Shown piece by piece: positions 36,480 through 47,297 of a stretch of 64,000 bases of DNA. The stretch is from NCBI RefSeq assembly GCF_014633365.1, contig NC_068349.1, positions 34,796,753 to 34,860,752 on the forward strand, in the 5' to 3' direction. Under the pieces are notes generated by a model. That model was given only the letters and a program-made list of their open reading frames with translations. It was not told where the DNA came from and searched no databases. Within the stretch, counting starts at the first letter, position 1; the number at the start of each line of letters is the position of its first letter. The position numbers and the translations under genes are program-made. Origin of the DNA: Diospyros lotus. Taxonomy: Eukaryota > Streptophyta > Magnoliopsida > Ericales > Ebenaceae.

Positions 36480-37130
36480 ATGAATTTATTTTGTTGGTTC
36501 GACTATTTAGTGCAATTTCTACATCAACAATCAAAATATCAATATTTTATTATGGCATTTCAACAGAGCTCCTACTCAAGACGCATACTTCCGTAACCAG
36601 ATAAGAGAAAAATATTTTTGTTATAACAGTTCAGCGAAACGCCTACATCTGTGATTATGTGAATGAGTAATAGATGTTTTGATTTTAGCAGCTTAGCCTG
36701 TGGCCCACGATAATAATGTTTTTGTTTTAACGGTTCAGTGGAGTGCCTACGTTCACGATCAAATGATAGAAACATTTTTGTTTTAGCAGTTCGGCAGGGT
36801 GCTTATGTCCACTATTATATTCAATATCAATGTTTTTGTTTCTATGGTAAAGTGGAGATCCTACAAAAGACACGTACTTCCACAATCAGATAAAAAGAAA
36901 AATATTTTTGTTTCAGCAGTTCAGCAATATGCCTATGTCAGTAATCATATGTGTTTTTGTTTTAGCAGTTCAATGATAAGCCTACATCCGCAATCGAAGA
37001 GAATATCCATATCTTGTTCTGGTAGTTCGACGCAATGCCTACGTCTGCAACTAAAGAGAATATCTAGATTTTGTTTCGGTAGTTTGGCGTGATGCCTAAG
37101 CCCGAAATCATGTCCTAAAAATGGAAGTTG
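36480..37130. repeat. Degenerate tandem array inside the Tat-like element, unit about 50-65 bp
   Basis: About 11 copies of a unit with core tttttgttttagcagttc, followed by a variable part and gcctacatc or gcctacgtc. Clear copies begin near 36610, 36716, 36771, 36900, 36952, 37008 and 37064. One outlying copy lies near 37466. Tandem repeats in the untranslated part of Tat/Ogre elements are known and can seed satellites. Confidence 0.82.
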
Positions 37131-37979
37131 ACCCAATGACCACGTCAAGGGATGCCCTTATCTCATGATCTTTCAAGGTGCATAAGTCACGATACTATGT
37201 CATGCCTTTCTGAATATAAAGGTCTATCAATAATTGGGATGTTTCTCCTCAGACACTTGTATCCAAAATCTTGTTTATTCATAATTATCCAACTCTGAAT
37301 CCTGAATACAAAAGGTTGATATGGGTCGAGCCTAAAAGATTCCATCCCGTTGGCTCCCCAGCGTGAACTATGTCAGACTCTTAGTCTTCTTCTGAATTGT
37401 TGCAAAACAAAACACACACATATGTATGTTACCATATCCTTTTTTTTCTTTTTTCTTTACAAATGCATTTTGTTTGCGCGGTTCAGTACATACACCTACT
37501 TTCACAGTTTACAAGGAGTTAGTTTCAAGTTAGTGACGTCTTCGCATGAGACTTTCATGCTTGCATCATGAACTTATTGTCTTCTAGAAAGGCATAAATT
37601 TTTTCCAACTGTTCGAGATTTGCGCTTGTGAAGCCATCAATAAAACGTTGCACAACCTTTTACCCTTGAAACATTCATGGCTGAGGTCATGAGAAACTCT
37701 TGTTGCAGCTGATCATGCTATCCCGCCTTTGTAGGGATATAGTGAACTTTAAGTACCAAACACCTTCTGGAAAAAGAACGCAAATGCAGTAATCAAGAAA
37801 CAAGAGTGGTAGCAAAAATAAGATGTTGCAAATAGTGTTGATAATTAATCTTCTCTCGTCAGCACTTTGTGCAGCTCCCCGACTCCTGCCTCCACTTGAA
37901 TAGGTAAGTCTCCATTTGCTCCAGAGTTCCCTCGAGCATAAGGAAAGGCATATATGAGGAAACTGACAAGCCCAAGCTC

Positions 37980-38410
37980 ACCATGATACGTTTGGGTCGG
38001 GATAGGATGCACCTAAGAAACTGACTGACCCAATTATCCCTAATGAGGAAGCTGCTTCACTTTTGAATAACTTTAGGGCTCGTTCTCCCTCAGGAGTCGA
38101 CATGATTAGGGAGTTATTAACCTCACCATCACATCCCCGCTTAACAAGGGCATGCATGAGAGGCATGTCTCTCAACCTTCTTACTTTCCTAGACTAATTC
38201 ATTGCTTTGAAGAATAGACCAAATATAGGATGGGGAGGTTCATTTTTCCCCCTGTCGGTCGACGTAATAGTAGGGAAAAAAACCTTGGAAGCTTCATAAC
38301 AGTAGGAGAAAAACCTCGCGAAAGCCCCCCGGTGCCTCCCTGGAGGATTTGGAACATGATTAATCCGAAAGCAATGCAAGCTGGCTTAGGAGCGTTGAGA
38401 TGACATCTTT
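37980..38410 (-). pseudogene. Leader ORF remnant of the Tat-like element
   Basis: On the minus strand, starting about 70 bases after the 5' LTR, a start MSSQRS is followed by a stop, then open runs INHVPNPPGRHRGAFARFF and, after another stop, LKLFKSEAASSLGIIG. This is the position of the gag or a leader peptide, but I recognise no gag motif. Confidence 0.4.
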
Positions 38411-38459
38411 ACACAAATGAACCTCTGGTTTTTATGAGGGAGGATGACCCCTTGCTCGT

Positions 38460-38479
38460 TCCCACAGACAACACTAAAT
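38460..38479 (-). other. Decayed primer-binding site of the Tat-like element
   Basis: On the minus strand directly after the LTR end: ATTTAGTGTTGTCTGTGGGA, against the usual ATTTGGCGCCGTCTGTGGGA. All four differences are G to A or C to T, as expected from deamination of methylated CG sites. Confidence 0.75.
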
Positions 38480-39327
38480 TGTTGATACCAGAGTACAATA
38501 ATTAAATTTATTTATCTTGAGAACAACCAGAGTAAAGGCCATCAATAAAACAATGAGGTCTAGGATGTCGTTTAAGGGATTAACAAGGTCCAAGATCGAT
38601 CTGTTGTCCTGGAGCTTCGAGGACTTGGATGGGTCTCCAGGGTCGTTAGCCCTAAGAGATGAGTCTCTGGGGGAAACCTTTGGTTATGCTTTGGGAATTG
38701 ATATCTCGGTTGAGTTTGCAATCACAGAGACAGTCAAAAGATACTCAAGGATCTTCCTTACTTGGGCGCTCCAATATCTAAGTCAGACATAAATGTCTTG
38801 AAGCAAAATATGGATGTACGTAGAATGTAGATGTAGATAGTATAGGTCTTCGAGAGAGTAGTCTCCCGATAAGTTATATGTGGTTTAAGTCTTAAGTCTT
38901 CGGATCTAAGGTCTTAGAGAAAGAGAGATATTATGAGTCGAGTGAGGTTCCAAAATGATCTGTTTGCCTATAAGTAGGTGGGCATTTATAGACATTTAGT
39001 GGGGTCCACGAATGAAAGTCTTCAAACTCTTCAGGAAGATACATCAAGTAAGGCCGAAGGGCCTGGAGATATCTTCGAGGTGAAAATGCTCAGATAAGTG
39101 TCTCCGAATGTGTTTGAAGAGTCTTCGGAGCCACCGGGTCACTTAGGCCCAAATAACTTTAAGGGAGTTTTCAGGCTATGCAAGGTATACGGCTCGACTT
39201 TCCCAAAAACTCTTTAGAAGCCCAGGGGACTATCGTTTCAGGAGACTCTTTGGGGTCCCCAAACTTAGCAAGAATCTTCTTAGGACTTTTTATAATTTTT
39301 TAAATTTTTCTAGAGCATCCCACAACA
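38480..39327 (-). repeat. 5' LTR of the Tat-like element
   Basis: 848 bp. On the plus strand it begins TGTTGATACC and ends CACAACA. It is paired with 31676-32547. Confidence 0.88.
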
Positions 39328-40319
39328 ACTACCATATATAGAGATTCCTTGTCAACAAAGAAAACACAAGTCGTTGGCAGTCATGGTTGACCTTGGACTT
39401 GTTGGATGTGTGAACAATTAAGCCTCACCCAATTGGCAATCCTGCATTATGCAAATTTTTAGATTTGTTGAAAATTGCAATCGAGGTCCTACCTAAGTTT
39501 GCAATATTGCTATCAAGGACTCCTAGTTTTTTCTTAAATTACATATGGCCCAAAGTAAACATTGGATTAAATTTGAACACCTTATGTTTTCAAAATTGAA
39601 TTCTTACACTTTTAATTTTGAATTACCAATGGGGACCCCATTCAAAAATTACCAAAAATGCCTTTGATGTGATTTTTATTTTACTTATATGCCTTTAAAG
39701 TTAATTTGGTAGATTTTGGCTCCTTATAATATTATTGAATTTTCTCTATAGAGTCTTAAATTACTGAAATACTCTTAAAAATTTCTTATTCTCGAAGAAA
39801 TTATAAAAATATCTCTAAATAAGGTCACAATTACTATGGTATCCGCCCCTTTAGTCCCTTATGTGAGAAATTTTTATTTTCTTACAATTTTTCCTAAAAA
39901 TTATGGGTATTACACATGGTGTCTAACAAAATGACACAAATAGCAAATAGTATATGAATATTACCCTTTATAAGTATTACCCTTTATGTATGTTACTTGC
40001 ACAAGAAATATGCAATATTCTTTAATTTGGGATGTGTTGAGGCTGGATATTAAAATATTATCTATGTCTTGACTTTGAAAAATTTATCTTAGGAAAACCT
40101 AATCGTGCCCTAAACTTGTTTTATAATGCCTAGTCTTACATTAATCAAAGCAATGTGGGGCATGTTAAATTGTCATTTATAAGAATTATTAAGAAAAACA
40201 TGATGAAAAAACTTTTAGGACTCATTTGGTTCTCTAGAAGGAGAGTAGATCTAGAAGGAGAGTAGAAGGAGTTAGGTTTGGTGCAATCAACAATGGAATG
40301 ACCATTAAATGCCCTTAGA
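39328..40319. other. Intergenic, nothing recognised
   Basis: AT-rich, with no ORF of interest and no bounded repeat seen. Confidence 0.5.
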
Positions 40320-40650
40320 CTAAAAATATATTTTTTTATTTTTTTGGGTAGATAAAATATTATTTTTATTTTGAGTGCTAATAGAATATTATTTTTTTTT
40401 TCACCTGATAATGAAATATAATTTTTGTTTTAATAAATAATATTTATATTTTTGAGTGTTACTAAATAATATTTTTATTTTATTGGATGTCAATAAAATA
40501 TTGTATCTATTTTTTTGGTATTAATAAAATATTATATTTATTTTAGGAGTTGATAAAATAATACTTTTATTTTTTGGTGTTAATAATTTTTTTTTTTGGG
40601 TGTTAATATAATTTTATTTTTATTTTTTTTTGTAAATAAAGTACTTTTTT
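40320..40650. repeat. Degenerate AT-rich minisatellite, unit about 30-40 bp
   Basis: The motif gtgttaataaaatattatttttatttttt recurs in about eight imperfect copies, for example near 40358, 40458, 40492, 40531 and 40570. It is nearly free of C. Confidence 0.65.
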
Positions 40651-40745
40651 CTAAGGGTATTTTTGTAATCTTTCAAACAAAATGAAAGGTAAAAAATTTG
40701 TAATTTTTTTTAAAGAAAGAGAGTGAAGATTCTATCCACTTTTTT

Positions 40746-41706
40746 AGGTCACATTTGGTTGGAGGAACAGAGGGAGGAAGGGGTTGATGGAATGGAAATG
40801 GCAATGAGATTTCTTTTAAATTTTGTTTGATTGGTACTATGAGAATAAAATAGTGATTATTTTCCCAAATTGATGGAAAGGCTTCCTATTTCATAAAATG
40901 GGTGTTATGATTATTTTTACAAATTGCAGTGCGATTCAGTACTATTTCTGCTCACCAAACTAGACCGCGCGGTTTGGTTTGATAGAAAAATCGCACAAGT
41001 GATTTGGCGTATTAAAAATATCAAAAATTGATCAAATCAGACCGTGCACACCTTTATCTATCATCATCCGTCGATGCTGCTATTGTTTATAAAAATTGTT
41101 GCCATATTAGTTAAAATTTATCCATACATATTAGACAATCAACTAATTTTTATTAAATACATGCAATTATATTGAATTTTATTTAGTTTTTTAGCTATTA
41201 AAAATATAAAAAATTAATTTCATGAGTTGCATTCAATTAATACATTTATATTTTGAGTTAATATTTGCTATATTTTAAATGTTACTTTTAATATTATTGA
41301 TGTATTTGCCCTTAAATAAATGTTTTGACAATATTATTTATATATTTTTAACTTAAAAAAGAGAAATAATTTTTAGCATATATTCAATAATTATCCAACC
41401 TTTTGGCATTAGACATTTATTTTATAAGATTTTTTAATTTTTATAATGTAAAAAGATTAATTTTATTAAATTATTATTTTTATTATTCCACATCATCATT
41501 TCTTACTTATACCAAACATAAGGATGGAATGTAATAGTCATTCCATTTGGTTCTTATTCCTTTTTCCTTTCCTTTCAAAATCATTGCGTCCATTCCTCCA
41601 TGTACAATGGAATGAGCATTTCCTAAGGAACGAATAATTCAATTCAAAAGTTGCAATCAAGCACATTTGTGTGCCATTCCTATTCCATTTAACCAAACAA
41701 CACCTT
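40746..41706. mobile_element. Possible MITE with decayed inverted ends
   Basis: The left end, AGGTCACATTTGGTT, and the reverse complement of the right end, AAGGTGTTGTTTGGTT, are similar, and both are followed by GGAA-like sequence. The interior is AT-rich and non-coding. No clean target duplication was found, so the boundaries are tentative. Confidence 0.35.
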
Positions 41707-41738
41707 AAACAAGATATATAATTCAATATCATTAAAAT

Positions 41739-42138
41739 TAGGAGAAAGTATAAATTCGATTTAATCAAACCTATTGAATCGATCCGACTAAATTTGTCGG
41801 TTCGATTCGATTTAGTTTAAGTTATTTTCTTGTAATGATTCGATTTGGTTATATTTTTTAAGAAGTTTGATTTTCGATTCAGTTTTCTTTGTCGAAATAA
41901 CCAAACTAATCGAACTATAAAACGACATCGTTTTTAAATTTTTTTTCTTGAATTGGTGTTTGAAGTTTACAAACAGTTTTTTTTTTTTTTTTCGATTTTT
42001 TGTGTTAGTTTAATTTTCAATTTGGTTTATATGGTTTATGTTTGATTAGTTCGATTCAGTTTTGTCACCTGGTTCGATTAATTCAATTAGTTGATTTTGA
42101 TCGATTCGATAATCGAATCGACCGTTTATACATCCCTA
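41739..42138. mobile_element. hAT-type MITE, copy 1
   Basis: A 400-bp non-coding element whose left end is taggagaaagtataaa and whose right end, ttatacatccc followed by ta, is its imperfect inverse. An 8-bp duplication, ATTAAAAT / ATTAAGAT (41731-41738 and 42139-42146), has one mismatch; 8 bp is the hAT length. The interior is full of the motif ggttcgattc and shares a segment (gaaataaccaaactaa) with the copy at 56729-57158. Confidence 0.82.
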
Positions 42139-42146
42139 ATTAAGAT

Positions 42147-43989
42147 ATTGATTCGAACAAATATGATTAAAACTCTAAAATTTATGTTGTTACCCAGAAA
42201 AATACTCAAAGGGTGCTGAATTAGATTTTTTTAAAAATTAATCATTTTTATTTTTTTTGAAAACTCTTTTAAATTTGTGATCTTAATACGTGGTTATTGA
42301 AATAAGAATAAAAATAATAAAATCAAACAATCACAAGGAACAAGAGAATTTTTATAGAGCTTTGACTCTCAAGAGTTTACTCTTCTCCCTCAAGACTTAA
42401 TTTGAGATTTCACTAGAAAAAATAAACACAAATTTTTAATTGGAACTAAAACTAACAAACAATCTATTGACTAAGAAATACAATCCATTCACATAACGAG
42501 TGAGTAAAAAAATAACAATCTTATAATTAGAGACAATCTCAAACAACTCACTAATAATTGAGAATTTCATCAGCACACTTCCGGCACTTGAATTTTCTCA
42601 CTTTTATTTCATTGTTCTTTCAAGTTTTTTGTTTTTATTGCATATTACATTAGCATTCATACTCATCTTGCATTTATGCATATTTTCAGATAACTAACTA
42701 TTATAAAGAGAGGTAAGAAGTAAATTTGAAATTTAAAATTTCTTTCAGTATTTTCAGCATCTCCAGCTTACATCTGTTGGATTATAGAATTCAAACACAT
42801 CTTTGAAAATTTTTGAATAATTTAAGGGACGACATTTTATAAGAAGAGATTTTTACTTTTTAGCATAAGGAAATCAGATCATGACTTTGAGGTACAAGAT
42901 GAAAACACATTTGAAAAAATATACCCATGGCGTGCAATCAAAAAAGATGCAGAAATCAAGACAATTAGAAACGATCGTTGAACTTCAGTTGACTTAAGCC
43001 ATAACTTCAATAAACCAAAGTTGTCTAGTAATCAAAATATAACTTTGATCGAAAACTAGATCAACCTAAGACACGAGGCCAAACATTTGGGCCAACTTCG
43101 ATTGACCAAATAATAACTTCAGGCGACCTAAATGCCATACGAAAAAATTTAAATATTATGCCTCACTTCAATCGAAACAATGGTTAACCTAAGATTGAAG
43201 GCCAACATTCTGGCTAATTTCGGTCGAGGTAAGATAAACTTTTGTTGACCTAAAATAAACTTCAATCGACTTAAAATTCTTACATTTTTCAGCACAATGA
43301 GTTGATAAAATATATTTCTATCATAAAAATATTTTTGTTATTATCATATCATAACTTTTACATTACAAGAGACTAATAAAATATATTTATATTATAAAAA
43401 TATTTTTATTATCATCAAAAATTTTATTTAGATACCCTTAAGCTTAATACATGTATTGAACTTTGTCTAATAGAATTAAGACTTGCAACGATAATAATGT
43501 TGCTACTACTCTCGTGGTAGTTTTTAATCTAAATTATTAGAATATTTGATCAAATAATACATGAGTTTTGATTATCTTATATTTCAAATCATTTGTTGTA
43601 TATGCTTGATTGAATTTATCATTTATGAATGACTAAATCAATTTGTGTTTTCTATAATAAGATTATTGGGTAAATTCTACAAAAACCTCTCTAATTTAGG
43701 TTATTTTAAGAAAACCCCATATGATTTATTTTTTATATTTAAGGTTATTCTACTTCATTTACTTATTTATTTCTTCAAATACAACTTTATACTTAAAAGA
43801 GAATTACAAATATAGCTCAAAACACACAAACAAAAAAGTGAGGAAAAATTGCACATTATACCCTTGAGATTTACATTTTTTTAGCAATTTCACTTTTTAA
43901 AAGAGAGAATTGTGTTAGATAGCTAATAGCCAATGTAATACCTAGTCAGATCCAAAATATGAACTCTAGATAAATTATGAAAAATTATT
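42147..43989. other. Intergenic, with recurring short motif
   Basis: No gene. Between about 42960 and 43290 a motif like aacttcgatcgacctaa recurs imperfectly seven or eight times in both orientations. At 43310-43440 a 70-bp AT-rich segment (aaaatatatttatattataaaaatattttt type) is present twice. No element ends could be set. Confidence 0.45.
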
Positions 43990-44378
43990 GGGGTATAACC
44001 CTTCATAGTGACGAGCTACACTGCCTATGTGCAGTGTCAAGTAAGTTAAGGCCGTTGCATCGGCCCTTGGATGTAGTGACAAATGAGCAAGAGTCCTCGC
44101 ATTTACTTGGACGGATGCGAGTAAAGAAGTTAGTTTAAAATCAAAACCAAAATCAAATCCAAAGTCAAAGTCAAAATCAAAATCATAGATTAAAGATTAG
44201 GTCATGGAATATATGAACATTAACAGACAAAACTATGGAAGTGATAGATATAATGATTAAGAGAAAAATTAATATTATATACCTTCAAGAGACAAGATGG
44301 GTAAGGAAAAAAATAAGAACTTTATCAGAAACTAGATATAAAATATAGTACACAGGAAATGATCGAGCGAAAAATGGA

Positions 44379-44915
44379 ATGAGAATTATTATGAATAAAA
44401 ACTTAGTAAATGAGGTAGTGGATGTAAAGAGAATATGGGATAGAATTATTATAGTGAAGGTTGGTCTAGGAGGAATGACTATGAATATCTTTAGTATATA
44501 TGCATCGCAAGTAGAGTTAGGTGATGAGATAAAAGGAAAATTTTGGGAGGACTTAGAAGAACTCATACAAATTATACCAAGAGGAAAGAAAGTGATTATA
44601 GGAGGTGACTTAAATGGTCACGTGAATAGAGATAAAAACAGTTGTAGAGAGGTACATGAAATGTATGGACTCGGGGAGATTAATAATAAAGGTAAGTTTA
44701 TTCTAGATTTTACTATGACATATGAGCTCATCATAACCAATACTATGTTCAAAAAACGAGACGAACACTTAATTACATATAAAAATGTCACATCAAGCAC
44801 TCAAATAGATTACTTTCTCATGAGACACAAGGATCAGTTATGTTGTAGGGATTGTAAGGTGATACCGGGGGAGTGTTTAACTACTCAATATAGACTTTTG
44901 GTACTTGATGTCTAA
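44379..44915 (+). pseudogene. LINE endonuclease fragment
   Basis: This is the longest open piece of the LINE (178 codons) and covers the central and C-terminal parts of the apurinic-type endonuclease, with the conserved GGDLNGHV and a C-terminal GECLTTQYRLLVLDV. The N-terminal QETRWV motif is upstream, near 44290, in a frame cut by stops. Confidence 0.85.
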
Positions 44916-45559
44916 GAAATTAGAAGAGAAAAAATCACATAAAACAAAATTCAAGAATTAGATGGTGAGATTTAAAAAAGGAGAAACAATTAATCTTCAA
45001 AGAAAAATTAAGAGATAGAAAAGAATGGAATGAAGAAGGACAAGGTAAATCAAATGTGGAGAGAAATGGCTGCTGCCCTGAAAAACACGACAAATGTAGA
45101 CATTGGAGAGACAAATGGTAAAGCCCCAAACCTTAAGGAGTTTTGGTACAATTGAAAATTAGAAATAAGAAAATTTGTTATAAGGCTGTATATCAGTGCA
45201 ATAATGAAGAAAGCCTAAAAAATTATAAAGAAGTGAAAAAGACAGCAAAAATAGCTATTTGTAAAGTAAGGTCAAAAGCATATGAGCATTTATATAAATG
45301 ACTTGATACAAAACATGGAGAAAGAGATATATATAAATTAGCTAAAGCAAGAGAAAGAAAAACAAGATATCTAAACCAAATGAAATACATAAAAGATGAA
45401 AATCTAAATATATTAGTGAATGAGGGAGTAATTAAGGAGAGATGGAATGAGTATTTCACAAAATTAATCAATGATTGAGTGGATGAAGAGTATTTCACAA
45501 AATCTAAATTTCCACAACTCATCTGATATCTTTTTTAATTTAAGGATTGAGTGGATGAA

Positions 45560-46870
45560 GAGTACTTTGGTTTCTATATATAAGAACAAATGAGATGTTC
45601 AAAAATGTGAAAATTACAGAGGAATCAAGTTAATGAGTCATACCATGAAACTCTGGGATAGAGTAATAGAGTAAAAGCTCAAAAAAGAAACAGACATCTC
45701 AAAAAATCAATTTGGTTTCATTCCTAGTAGGTCAACAATAGAAGTTATATACCTACTAAGGCGCCTAATGGAAAGGTATCAGGATCATCAAAAGGACCTG
45801 TATATGGTGTTTATAGATCTAGAAAATGCCTATGATATGGTTCTTATAGAAGTATTATGGAGGGTTTTAAAGAAGAAAAGAATCCGAATAGTCTATATAC
45901 AAACCCTTAAGAACATGTATTATGGTGTAGAGACAAAGGCCAGAACATGAGGAGGGGATACTAAACCGTTTAAAATTACAATGGGACTGCATCAAGGTTC
46001 TACACTAAATCCATACTTATTTGCTTTAATAATGAATGAACTCACTAAACACATTCAGATATAGGTGTCATAGTATATGTTATTTGCAGAAGACATAGTG
46101 TTGGTGGATGAAACAAAAGAGGGAATGAACACTAAACTTGAGTTGTGGAAAAATAATTTAGAATCTAAGAGATTTAAATTAAGTAAAAGGAAAACAGAAT
46201 GTATGGAATGTAAATTTAGTAATAATGCAAGAGTGAAAGATATTATAATAAAATTAGAAGACCACATCATACAAAGAAAATACCATTTTCAATAATTGGA
46301 ATCAGTAATTCAAAAAGATGAAAAAATTCACAAGGATGTCAATCATAGAATTAAGGCAGGTTGGCTAAAATGAAAAAATGCATAGAGGGTGTTATGTGAT
46401 TGTAAAATCCCATTAAAACTAAAAATAAAATTCTATAGGACAACTATAAGACCAATTTTATTGTATGGCTCAAAATGTTGGGCAGTTAAATACCAGCATG
46501 AGCAAAAAGCGAGCGTAGCGAAGATGAAGATGCTAAGATAGATGTACGGCTATACAAGAAAAGATAAAATTAGAAATAAAGTTATTCATAATAAAGTAGT
46601 AGTACCAATCGAGAAGAAGATGAGAAAGACTAGACTAAAATGATTTGGTCATGTGAAAAGAAGACCAAGATATGGTCATGTAAGGAGAGTTGATGAAATA
46701 AAATAATTAGTCAGAAAAAGAGATAGAGATAGATCCAACAAAATTTTGGGAGAAACATTAAAATTTGATATAAAGTGTATGAGCCTAAATGAACATGACG
46801 AAAGATAAAAAATATATGAAAGTCTAGAATTTATATAGCCGACCCCACATAGTGGGATAAAAACTGAATA
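45560..46870 (+). pseudogene. LINE reverse transcriptase remnant
   Basis: RT blocks are in order but shattered by stops. They include QFGFIPSRSTIEVIYLLRRL at 45708-45767, LENAYDMVLIEVLWRVL, GLHQGSTLNPYLFAL near 45990, and the catalytic-box variant FAED near 46083. The C-terminal zinc-like region [19 protein letters not shown] lies near 46525. FAED in place of FADD replaces one catalytic Asp. Confidence 0.85.
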
Positions 46871-46881
46871 TGTTGTTGTAA

Positions 46882-47297
46882 ATGCCCAAACATATACAAA
46901 GTTTTTAAAATAATAACTAGTTTTTCTTAAAAATATTCTAATAAAAAAAAAGATAATAACATAAATGTATGTACAGGCTTAATCTTATTACTGTCACATA
47001 GCAGAAACTTATTATTTTGGAGAAGTAAGATTTCCACAGTGGACTCATTTTCCAGTCTTGTCTATCCGAGTCAGTATTATTCTGAATGCCATTGGAGAGC
47101 ACATCATTGATTTGAAGCTATAGTATGCCATATATAAACATATATAAAAATACATATTCATATATATATATATATATATATTCCTATTGCCTTTTAATGT
47201 AAGTGATGGCCAATCCCCTGCTTGATAGTACTTGTGCATTTCAACATCTGCCAAAAAAAATTATCATCTTACAATGCAATAAAGGCTCACCATTCAA
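46882..47297 (-). other. Region downstream of FKBP20-2, probable 3' UTR in its upper part
   Basis: On the gene strand, sequence after the stop at 47300-47298 includes GTAAGATGATAA and, about 25 bases on, TTTTTTTTGGCAG near 47255. This could be a small 3' UTR intron. A TA microsatellite lies at 47161-47180. No coding segment is supported. Confidence 0.4.

Larger units (their letters stand above)
31676..39327 (-). mobile_element. Non-autonomous Ty3/gypsy (Tat-lineage-like) LTR element
   Basis: A 7.65-kb element bounded by LTRs 31676-32547 and 38480-39327 (872 and 848 bp, TGTTG to AACA). Flanks ACTAT and ACTAC are a near-perfect 5-bp duplication. The orientation is minus: after the LTR at 38480-39327 the minus strand reads a decayed primer-binding site, AGTGTTGTCTGTGGGAAC, matching the plant gypsy site TGGCGCCGTCTGTGGGAA. 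A polypurine tract (GAGTGGGAGC) precedes the 3' LTR. No gag, protease, RT, RNase H or integrase could be read. Between the LTRs lie a short leader, a tandem array (36480-37130) and an antisense ORF remnant (33060-35450). Such an antisense ORF near the 3' LTR is a known mark of the Tat lineage. Confidence 0.85.
43990..46881 (+). mobile_element. LINE (non-LTR retrotransposon), near full length but broken
   Basis: Plant LINE of the family whose endonuclease is often labelled craniofacial-development-protein-2-like. A G/C-richer 5' part lies at 44020-44110. Endonuclease follows, with VIIGGDLNGHVNRD near 44600 and SSTQIDYFLMR near 44800. Reverse transcriptase has CENYRGIKLMSHTMKLWDRV near 45610, VFIDLENAYDMV at 45812, and LFAEDIVLVDE near 46078 where FADD is usual. 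A C-terminal FGHVKRRP motif lies near 46650. The 3' end is the usual short TTG repeat (gttgttgta). Many stops and frameshifts occur. The 5' end is approximate. Confidence 0.9.

Noticed and set aside
47045..47254. Minus-strand ORF beginning MADVEMHKYYQAGDW as an extra gene
   Set aside because: It sits just after the FKBP20-2 stop, passes into a TA repeat and has no family resemblance. More likely 3' UTR.
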